NCBI GenBank assembly: GCA_049698215.1
Contig: JBAVXH010000005.1
Coordinates: forward strand, 1-8,230
Direction: 5' to 3'
DNA length: 8,230 nt
Source: PALSA-894 sp049698215
GTDB taxonomy: Bacteria; Pseudomonadota; Alphaproteobacteria; Rhizobiales; Xanthobacteraceae
In this document: positions 1 to 6,308 of the stretch, piece by piece
Position numbering within the stretch: the stretch's first letter is position 1
Layout: each line of letters starts with the position of its first letter
Program-made: the position numbers and the translations under genes
The notes under the pieces: model-generated
Seen by the model: the letters and a program-made list of their open reading frames with translations, nothing else
Told to the model about the DNA's origin: nothing
The model's database searches: none

Positions 1-1295
1 GCATTGATCGTCGCAAGTTTCTCCAATCGTCCGGCGGCGGGCTTGCCGGCATTCTGGCGAGCGGCCGTGCGCCGGCCTTCGCGCAGACTACGACGCTGCA
101 CTGGCTGCGGCTCGGCGATTTCGTTCCCGCCTCCGACACGCTGTTGCGCCGCGAACTCTTGCCGGAAGCCGAAAAGGCGCTGGGCTTGAAGATCACGATG
201 GAGACCATCAACGGCAACGACCTGCAGGCGCGGATCACCTCGTCGATCCAGTCCGGCAGCGGCGCCGACCTCATCCATGCGATGCACAACTGGCCGCAGC
301 TCTATGCCGAGAGCCTGGTGGACGTGAGCGACGTCGCCGAGGAGGTCGCCAAGGATCAGGGCGGCTACTACGACATCTTCCCGGCGCTTGCGAAAAGCGA
401 GCGGGGCTGGCTCGCGGTGCCGTGGTGCGCGCTCGGCATCCTGCTGTGCTACCGCAAGTCCTGGTTCGACGAGATCGGCGTCACGAAATTCCCGGACACT
501 TGGGAGAGCTATCGCGCCGCCGGCAAACTGCTCAAAGCGAAGGGCCGCCCGATCGGGCAGACGCTCGCGCACGCCTATAACGATGCGCCCGCCTTCACCT
601 ATCCGTACCTGTGGTCGTTCGGCGGACAGGAGCTGGAAGCGGACGGCAAGACCGTCGCGCTCAACAGCAAGGCGACGCTCGACTCGGTCAAATTCATGGC
701 CGGCTTCTGGAAGGATGCCCACGACGAAGGCGGGCTCGCCTGGGACGACAGCAACAACAATCGTGCGTTTCTCGGCGGCACCATCTCGGCGACCAGCAAC
801 GCGGCCTCGATCTACATCGAGGCATTGCGCAAGCCCGAGCAGTACCTGACCGAAAAGGGCAAGCCGCTGAAGGACGACATCCTGCATGCGCCCTATCCGA
901 AGGGACCGGGCGGCGCGGCGCCGCTGCATCCGCCGCAGACCCACATGCTGATGGGCTATTCGAAGAACCAGAAGGCCGCGAAGGATTTCCTGCGCTGGGC
1001 GCATTCGCAAAAGGTGTTCGAGAAATGGTTCATGTCGCAAAAGGGTTTCTCGATCCCGGCGACACGCGAATGGTCAAAGCACGCGCTGTGGAACGAGGAC
1101 CCCGTGATGGCGCCATTCCGCGACGTGATCCTGACGGCGCGGGCACCCGGATGGCCGGGTCCCTCGGGCCGCAAGGCGGCCGAAGTCGTGTCGAAGTACA
1201 TCATCACCGACATGTACGCGAAGGCCGTTCAGGGCATGCCGCCCGAGGATGCGGTGAAGTGGGCGGACAGTGAGCTGAAGAAGATCTACACCTGA
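1..1295 (+). CDS. Tat-exported ABC transporter solute-binding protein (5' end missing)
   Basis: This looks like a periplasmic substrate-binding protein of the family 1 type (sugar/glycerol-3-phosphate-like, UgpB/MalE relatives) that would deliver a ligand to an ABC importer. The frame is open from base 3 to TGA at 1293-1295, giving 430 visible residues. It begins with a twin-arginine signal: visible residues 2-7 read DRRKFL, followed by a Gly/Ala/Leu-rich stretch and a likely cleavage after AFA at residue 27. Only a few codons including the start should be missing to the left. A TTG at 144 is an internal codon, not the start, because the signal peptide lies upstream of it. Family-like segments are AVPW near residue 138, YRKSWFDEIG near 150-159 and WSFGG near 204-208. 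The ligand cannot be read from sequence. No permease or ATPase gene follows, since the next gene is convergent; partners may lie upstream. Export and family are fairly sure, substrate unknown. Confidence 0.88.
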   Translation, partial: IDRRKFLQSSGGGLAGILASGRAPAFAQTTTLHWLRLGDFVPASDTLLRRELLPEAEKALGLKITMETINGNDLQARITSSIQSGSGADLIHAMHNWPQLYAESLVDVSDVAEEVAKDQGGYYDIFPALAKSERGWLAVPWCALGILLCYRKSWFDEIGVTKFPDTWESYRAAGKLLKAKGRPIGQTLAHAYNDAPAFTYPYLWSFGGQELEADGKTVALNSKATLDSVKFMAGFWKDAHDEGGLAWDDSNNNRAFLGGTISATSNAASIYIEALRKPEQYLTEKGKPLKDDILHAPYPKGPGGAAPLHPPQTHMLMGYSKNQKAAKDFLRWAHSQKVFEKWFMSQKGFSIPATREWSKHALWNEDPVMAPFRDVILTARAPGWPGPSGRKAAEVVSKYIITDMYAKAVQGMPPEDAVKWADSELKKIYT

Positions 1296-1315
1296 GGCCG
1301 GTAGACCATGGAAGA

Positions 1316-1337
1316 AGGGCGGCCCTCAGGCCGCCCT
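1316..1337. terminator. Hairpin between convergent genes, probable shared terminator
   Basis: A perfect 9-bp GC-rich stem (AGGGCGGCC at 1316-1324 paired with GGCCGCCCT at 1329-1337) closes a CTCA loop. It starts 20 bp past the stop of the solute-binding protein gene and lies about 100 bp past the stop of the convergent small gene, so it could end transcripts from both sides. Neither strand has a good U-tract: the - strand side reads TCTTCC. Efficient intrinsic termination is therefore inference; it could equally be an mRNA 3'-end stabiliser. Confidence 0.55.
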
Positions 1338-1410
1338 GAACCACACGCCGCGCATGCCCGCGAAAACGGACATTTTGCTTTGTCAGGTAGCGATAGGCGT
1401 CGCTCGTCGT

Positions 1411-1430
1411 CGGAGCGGCTTTGCGCTCCG
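1411..1430 (-). other. Small hairpin downstream of the lysine-rich gene
   Basis: A 7-bp perfect stem (CGGAGCG at 1411-1417 with CGCTCCG at 1424-1430) with a 6-nt loop lies 8 bp beyond the stop codon of the small - strand gene. There is no U-tract after it on the - strand, so a terminator role is doubtful. It may only protect the 3' end of that short mRNA. Confidence 0.3.
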
Positions 1431-1438
1431 GATGAATT

Positions 1439-1639
1439 CTACTTGAGCGACTTCTTGTGCGTCTTCTTGTTCGACTTCTTGGCCGTCTTCTTGTCCGATT
1501 TCCTAAACATGCCGCCTGTGGTCGGCCCGCCGCCCGGATACCAGTAGGGTCCTCCGCGCTGGGCCTGAGCCGGTGCGGAAAGCGAACCGGCGAGTAAGGC
1601 TGCAACGGCAAGCATAGCCGCAAGCGCGAAGTGCTTCAT
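1439..1639 (-). CDS. Small secreted lysine-rich repeat protein, unknown function
   Basis: I do not recognise this 66-residue protein. Residues 1-26 form a clear Sec signal peptide: MKHF, a hydrophobic Ala/Leu/Val core, and cleavage predicted after AQA at 24-26. The predicted mature part is only 40 residues. Its first half is Gly/Pro/aromatic (GGPYWYPGGGP). Its second half is a tetrapeptide repeat, S-x-K-K alternating with T-x-K-K, running to the C-terminus. The mature chain has 10 Lys and 2 Arg against a single Asp, so it should be strongly basic. The ATG at 1639 is supported by a run of six G at 1645-1650 on the coding strand, 5 nt upstream. The gene stands alone, convergent with the solute-binding protein and about 400 bp downstream of pnp. 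It may bind polyanions such as envelope polymers or nucleic acid, but that is a guess. The signal peptide, RBS and ordered repeat argue that it is a real gene. Confidence 0.72.
   Translation of the reverse strand: MKHFALAAMLAVAALLAGSLSAPAQAQRGGPYWYPGGGPTTGGMFRKSDKKTAKKSNKKTHKKSLK
1448..1498 (-). repeat. 12-bp coding tandem repeat with a 24-bp super-period
   Basis: The tail of the small exported protein is encoded by four consecutive 12-bp units plus the first codon of a fifth. On the + strand each unit reads CGA or CGT, CTTCTT, then a variable codon. CGA and CGT alternate, so the true period is 24 bp, giving Ser-x-Lys-Lys followed by Thr-x-Lys-Lys, twice. The lysine codons inside the repeat are all AAG, which fits recent duplication or selection for uniformity. 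Confidence 0.75.
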
Positions 1640-1813
1640 GGAATCCCCCCGTTAGATCGCTTGAGCACTGCGGAGAGAATCCGACGGGCTCGCGCTGCTG
1701 CGATCATCGGCGGACTGTAGGGAGCAGAGGGGACGACAGCCATTGTCCAGTGGGATCCTCGGCTACGCCCTTGGGTCACAGGGAGCGCATGCCGACGCGG
1801 CTCGATGACAAGC

Positions 1814-1880
1814 TCCGCGAAGCAATCCAGCGTTTCTGAACAACTGGATTGCTTCGTCGCTAACGCTCCTCGCAATGACG
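1814..1880. repeat. Dispersed palindromic repeat (GAAGCAATCCAG type)
   Basis: A perfect 13-bp inverted pair, CGAAGCAATCCAG at 1818-1830 and CTGGATTGCTTCG at 1844-1856, flanks a 13-nt loop. It is followed by a tail ending CTCCTCGCAATGACG (1866-1880). Read on the - strand this is the CGTCATTGCGAGGAGC...GAAGCAATCCAG element that I remember as a common intergenic repeat in Bradyrhizobium-like genomes. The copy looks asymmetric: the end left of the hairpin lacks an obvious matching CGTCATTGCGAG, so it may be degenerate or truncated. Confidence 0.7.
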
Positions 1881-1899
1881 AACCGCAGCGACTCAAAAG

Positions 1900-1925
1900 A
1901 GAGGGCGGCCGCAGGGCCGCCCTCT
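1900..1925 (-). terminator. Probable terminator of the infB-pnp operon
   Basis: An 11-bp perfect stem (AGAGGGCGGCC at 1900-1910 with GGCCGCCCTCT at 1915-1925) has a 4-nt loop. On the - strand it is followed directly by CTTTTGAG, a short U-tract. It lies 124 bp beyond the pnp stop with only a palindromic repeat between, so it is the best candidate for the end of the operon transcript. It shares its inner 9-bp stem with the hairpin at 1316-1337. Confidence 0.68.
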
Positions 1926-1933
1926 GATTTGGA

Positions 1934-2040
1934 CCTCATCCTGAGGTGCGAGCGAAGCGAGCCTCGAAGGATGGCCGCAAGCTCGGTGTCTGTGGCCATC
2001 CTTCGAGACGCGTTGCTGCGCAACGCTCCTCAGGATGAGG
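1934..2040. repeat. Long REP-like inverted repeat in the pnp 3' untranslated region
   Basis: The outer arms CCTCATCCTGAGG (1934-1946) and CCTCAGGATGAGG (2028-2040) are perfect inverted copies, and each is itself nearly palindromic. A second inverted pair, CTCGAAGGATGGCC (1963-1976) and GGCCATCCTTCGAG (1994-2007), flanks a 17-nt centre. The segments between inner and outer pairs differ: the right one forms its own 6-bp hairpin (2010-2015 with 2021-2026), while the left one is a GCGAGC direct repeat. The whole could fold into one roughly 107-nt structure. I remember this CTCATCCTGAGG family as widespread in Bradyrhizobium/Rhodopseudomonas. It starts 8 bp past the pnp stop. Confidence 0.75.
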
Positions 2041-2048
2041 GGAGCGAA

Positions 2049-4214
<2,166 letters not shown>

Positions 4215-4220
4215 TTCAGT

Positions 4221-4226
4221 CTTCTC
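4221..4226 (-). promoter_or_regulatory. Ribosome binding site of pnp
   Basis: On the coding strand GAGAAG lies 6 nt before the ATG at 4214, an acceptable purine-rich Shine-Dalgarno. It is outside the nested leader hairpin, whose nearest base is 4249, so the folded leader would not itself cover this site. Confidence 0.6.
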
Positions 4227-4248
4227 TCATCGGTTATCCGGAAGACGG

Positions 4249-4327
4249 AAAGCCATGAGCAAGACGGCGAGACGCTGCGCGCGACAGCACGCATCGAAGC
4301 AGCGTCCGGCGATCCTGCCATGGCTTT
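4249..4327 (-). promoter_or_regulatory. Nested leader hairpin upstream of pnp
   Basis: AAAGCCATG (4249-4257) is a perfect complement of CATGGCTTT (4319-4327). Inside, after a 1-nt bulge, GCA (4259-4261) pairs with TGC (4316-4318). Further in, GACGCTGC (4271-4278) pairs perfectly with GCAGCGTC (4299-4306). Together they make a long interrupted stem of about 79 nt whose base is 34 nt from the pnp start codon. In E. coli a comparable long stem in the pnp leader is cut by RNase III, after which PNPase removes the remaining duplex strand and represses its own synthesis. The same role here is inference from position and shape. Confidence 0.55.
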
Positions 4328-4375
4328 GCTCTTCCAGTCGGTTGGCACGGACAGACGTTTCCGTCCGGCTTACTC

Positions 4376-4404
4376 GGCGGCGGCCCATTCACAGGCCTGC
4401 CGCC
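4376..4404 (-). other. Intergenic hairpin between rpsO and pnp
   Basis: GGCGGC (4376-4381) plus GGCC (4382-4385) pair with GGCC (4394-4397) and GCCGCC (4399-4404), leaving one bulged base at 4398 and an 8-nt loop. This 10-bp GC-rich stem has no U-tract on the - strand. It probably shapes or stabilises the rpsO-pnp intercistronic RNA. A smaller stem (GCGGG 4411-4415 with CCCGC 4423-4427) lies beside it. Confidence 0.45.
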
Positions 4405-4433
4405 CACAATGCGGGACCAAAGCCCGCCTACAA

Positions 4434-4455
4434 CGCGCGCGGCGAACCGCGCGCG
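4434..4455 (-). terminator. UUCG-capped hairpin just after rpsO
   Basis: CGCGCGCGG (4434-4442) pairs perfectly with CCGCGCGCG (4447-4455). Read on the - strand the loop is TTCG, giving an extra-stable UUCG tetraloop. It begins 7 nt after the rpsO stop codon. The following - strand sequence is TTGTAGGC, a very weak U-run, so it more likely attenuates transcription or protects the upstream mRNA end than terminates fully. E. coli has a leaky terminator at the same place between rpsO and pnp. Confidence 0.55.
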
Positions 4456-4462
4456 AAATGCT

Positions 4463-4732
4463 TCAGCGGCGAATGCCGAGCTTGTCGATCAGGGTCTTGT
4501 AGCGCCCCTCGTTGGTGCGCTTGAGATAATCGAGCAGCTGGCGGCGCTGCGAGACCATCTTGAGAAGGCCGCGCCGCGAATGATTGTCCTTGACGTGGGT
4601 CTTGAAGTGGTCGGTCAGCGTGTTGATCCTCTCAGAGAGGATTGCGACCTGCACTTCGGGCGATCCAGTGTCGCCCTTGTTGGTGGCATACGACTTGATG
4701 ATTTCGGCCTTGCGGCCGGCATTCAGCGACAT
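4463..4732 (-). CDS. rpsO: 30S ribosomal protein S15
   Basis: S15 is a primary binder of 16S rRNA in the platform of the small subunit and contributes to an intersubunit bridge. The 89 residues equal the E. coli length. The conserved helical protein is complete: DTGSPEVQVAILSERI at 21-36, the rRNA-binding KDNHSRRGLL at 48-57, SQRRQLLDYL at 61-70, and the usual end LGIRR. I place the start at ATG 4732, giving MSLNAGRKAE, rather than at TTG 4738, which would add two residues and overlap truB. The ATG choice leaves a 2-nt gap after the truB stop, gives the standard length, and sits 9 nt after an AAGG motif inside the truB end. Translation is probably coupled to truB. Any S15 leader autoregulation would need to use truB coding RNA. 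Confidence 0.97.
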   Translation of the reverse strand: MSLNAGRKAEIIKSYATNKGDTGSPEVQVAILSERINTLTDHFKTHVKDNHSRRGLLKMVSQRRQLLDYLKRTNEGRYKTLIDKLGIRR

Positions 4733-4734
4733 CG

Positions 4735-5751
4735 TCAATGACCTTGTCGTTTGCCGGCACTGCCCTTCAGGCCGGCGAGGTTGAACACGCGCTTGGGGAT
4801 GATTTCGCCGCGGTCCACCTCGGAAAGAGCGATCAACTCGCCCGAAGTCGTCACATAGACCAACCCACGGAAAATGGGGGCATCCCGTCCGCGCAACAAA
4901 ACGGCTTGGCCCCGCTGGAGCCTTGCCGCATCTGCCCGGCTGACGGCCAGCGCCGGGATGTCGTCCAGCGCGGTCTCAACGGGCAGTAGCGCGTCGGCGA
5001 GGCTTCCCTCGCCGGCGGCGGCTTTCTGGCACAAACCTTCCAGTTCCGCCAGCGAAATCATGTCGCTTTCGTCGAACGGACCGACCGTTGTGCGCCGAAG
5101 AGCGCTGACATACCCGAGACACCCGAGAACCCGGCCCAGATCGCGCGCGAGCGCCCTCACGTAAGTTCCCTTGCCGCATTCGGCCTCGAAAACCGCGTGA
5201 TCGGTGTCGGGCATCTCGACCAGCGCAAAATCGTGAATGTCGACCGGCCGGGCCACCAGCGCGACCTCCTGGCCGTCACGCGCCAGATCATAGGCTCGCT
5301 CGCCCTCGACCTTGATGGCGGAGAATTTCGGCGGCACCTGCGCGATCGTGCCGGTGAAGGCCGGGAGGGCGCCGCGGATCGCGTCAGCCGTCGGCCGCGC
5401 ATCCGATGTCGCGGCCACGCGACCCTCCGCATCGTCGGTGTCGCGCTCTTCGCCCCAGCGCACCGTGAAGCGGTAGCGCTTGCGGCCGTCCATGACGAAG
5501 GGGACCGTCTTGGTCGCCTCGCCGAGAGCGAGCGGGAGGATGCCGGACGCGAGCGGATCGAGCGTGCCGGCATGGCCGGCGCGCTTAGCGGTGAACAATC
5601 GCTTGATGACCGAGACCGCGTGGGTCGACGTCATGCCGACCGGCTTATCGAGCACGACCCAGCCGTGCACGTCGCGCTTCTCGCGGCGTCGCTGCCCCGT
5701 TTGCTGCGCTGCCTGCAGCGCCGGATTGGGAAACGGATTCGGCGCGCTCAT
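4735..5751 (-). CDS. truB: tRNA pseudouridine-55 synthase
   Basis: TruB isomerises U55 in the T-loop of tRNAs to pseudouridine and also acts as a tRNA-folding helper. The 338-residue protein carries the family signature AGHAGTLDPLASGIL at 58-72 with the catalytic aspartate at D65, preceded by WVVLDKPVGMTS (31-42). Other conserved blocks are PPKFSAIKVEGERAYDLAR (140-158), KGTYVRALARDLG (194-206) and LRRTTVGPF (218-226). A C-terminal PUA-like segment ends with PKRVFNL near 319-325. The first 28 or so residues, Pro/Gln/Arg-rich, are a poorly conserved extension. The ATG at 5751 overlaps the rbfA stop as ATGA, so the two are translationally coupled. Its last codons hold the rpsO ribosome-binding site. 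All key residues are present. Confidence 0.97.
   Translation of the reverse strand: MSAPNPFPNPALQAAQQTGQRRREKRDVHGWVVLDKPVGMTSTHAVSVIKRLFTAKRAGHAGTLDPLASGILPLALGEATKTVPFVMDGRKRYRFTVRWGEERDTDDAEGRVAATSDARPTADAIRGALPAFTGTIAQVPPKFSAIKVEGERAYDLARDGQEVALVARPVDIHDFALVEMPDTDHAVFEAECGKGTYVRALARDLGRVLGCLGYVSALRRTTVGPFDESDMISLAELEGLCQKAAAGEGSLADALLPVETALDDIPALAVSRADAARLQRGQAVLLRGRDAPIFRGLVYVTTSGELIALSEVDRGEIIPKRVFNLAGLKGSAGKRQGH
4742..4745 (-). promoter_or_regulatory. Ribosome binding site of rpsO, inside truB
   Basis: AAGG on the coding strand lies within the third- and fourth-last codons of truB and 9 nt before the ATG at 4732. It is only 3 nt from the TTG at 4738, too close to serve it, which supports the ATG as the rpsO start. 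Confidence 0.6.
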
Positions 5752-6164
5752 GATTCGTCGTCCGGCTTCGATTCGAGATCGCGCCGGACCTCGGGTGTTC
5801 GCAGAATCTTCTCGATGCGTTCTGCTTCGCCGAATCGCTCGTCGGCACGAAAACGAATCTCGGGTGCAAATTTCAGGTTAACGCGATGCGCGATCTCGCC
5901 GCGCAGGAATTTCTTGTTGCGCTCGAGTGCCGCGACAACCTCCTGCTCGTCCTTGCCGCCGAGCGGCATCACGTAGATGGTCGCGAGCCGCAGGTCTGGG
6001 CTCATGCGCACTTCCGGCACTGTGATCATGTGGCCTTCGATGACCGGATCGTGGATGTCGCCGCGGGAGAGCATCTCGGCGAGCGCATGGCGGATCAGCT
6101 CGCCGACGCGTAGCGCGCGCTGGGATGGGCCGGAGGATTGTTCGCGATGGTGATGACGTGGCAT
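5748..6164 (-). CDS. rbfA: Ribosome-binding factor A
   Basis: RbfA is a small KH-fold protein that binds immature 30S subunits near the 5' end of 16S rRNA, aids late maturation, and in E. coli is needed for growth in the cold. The 138 residues are close to E. coli's 133. Family features include SQRALRVGELIRHALAEML (14-32), DPVIEGHMITVPEVRMSPDL (39-58) and the ATIYVMPLGG strand (61-70), then RNKKFLRGEIAHRVNLKFAPEIRF (82-105). The tail is acidic and polar. The N-terminus has a short His/Arg-rich stretch (MPRHHHRE) typical of alphaproteobacterial forms. The ATG at 6164 has only a weak AGG upstream. It follows infB after a 144-bp gap filled by a palindromic repeat and overlaps truB by 4 bp. Confidence 0.95.
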   Translation of the reverse strand: MPRHHHREQSSGPSQRALRVGELIRHALAEMLSRGDIHDPVIEGHMITVPEVRMSPDLRLATIYVMPLGGKDEQEVVAALERNKKFLRGEIAHRVNLKFAPEIRFRADERFGEAERIEKILRTPEVRRDLESKPDDES

Positions 6165-6182
6165 GACCTAAATCCAACAATT

Positions 6183-6305
6183 CGTCATGGCCGGGCTTGT
6201 CCCGGCCATCCACACGTCTTCCAATTCGCAATGTCATTAAGACGTGGATGCCCGGCCATCAGGGCGTTCACGCCCGTCTTCGACGTGCGACCGCCGGGCA
6301 TGACG
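6183..6305. repeat. Dispersed palindromic repeat between infB and rbfA
   Basis: This element nearly fills the 144-bp infB-rbfA gap. The outer ends CGTCATGGCCGGG (6183-6195) and GCCGGGCATGACG (6293-6305) are inverted with 11 of 13 matches. The inner arms ATCCACACGTCTT (6208-6220) and AAGACGTGGAT (6239-6249) are inverted apart from two extra bases. Local hairpins are ATGGCCGGG (6187-6195) with CCCGGCCAT (6201-6209), a perfect 9-bp stem, and GGGCG (6262-6266) with CGCCC (6271-6275). I recall this CGTCATGGCCGGGCTTGTCCCGG family as abundant in Bradyrhizobium, Rhodopseudomonas and Nitrobacter intergenic DNA. Confidence 0.78.
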
Positions 6306-6308
6306 CAA

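Larger units (their letters stand above)
1640..2048. other. 409-bp region without a credible gene
   Basis: No convincing coding region lies between the start of the small lysine-rich gene and the pnp stop. The first part (1640-1750) should contain the promoter and leader of the small gene on the - strand, but I could not pick convincing -35/-10 boxes. The remainder holds two dispersed-repeat elements (about 1814-1880 and 1934-2040) separated by a terminator-like hairpin (1900-1925), each listed separately. Short open frames here translate repeat sequence, giving peptides such as VIARSVSDEAIQ, which I regard as spurious. Confidence 0.7.

Noticed and set aside
611..1273. 220-codon + strand open frame in another frame of the solute-binding protein gene
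   Set aside because: Out-of-frame shadow; the main frame carries the signal peptide and family segments.
144..1295. Solute-binding protein starting at TTG 144
   Set aside because: The same frame upstream encodes a complete twin-arginine signal peptide core, so the start lies before the window.
1448..1498. 12-bp tandem repeat as a possible CRISPR or regulatory iteron array
   Set aside because: The units are contiguous without spacers, in phase with codons, and fully explained by the lysine repeat of the small protein.
1308..1547. 79-codon + strand open frame opposite the lysine-rich gene
   Set aside because: It reads the complement of the lysine repeat (FLFDFLAVFLSDFL) and overlaps the shared hairpin; the - strand gene has the signal peptide and ribosome-binding site.
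1640..1760. Sigma-70 type promoter for the small gene (TGGACA-like box on the - strand)
   Set aside because: No -10 box at suitable spacing could be recognised, so I do not list a promoter.
1636..1896. 86-codon - strand open frame in the repeat region
   Set aside because: Its N-terminal half is translated repeat sequence and it ends at the start of the small lysine-rich gene. No supporting motif or clear ribosome-binding site.
1763..2023. 86-codon - strand open frame spanning both repeat elements
   Set aside because: It encodes VIARSVSDEAIQ, which I know as a common spurious translation of this dispersed repeat.
4463..4738. rpsO starting at TTG 4738 (91 residues)
   Set aside because: ATG 4732 gives the normal 89-residue S15, leaves the Shine-Dalgarno at a better distance and avoids overlapping the truB stop.
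5197..5976. 259-codon + strand open frame opposite truB and rbfA
   Set aside because: It crosses two well-supported genes on the other strand and has shadow-like composition.
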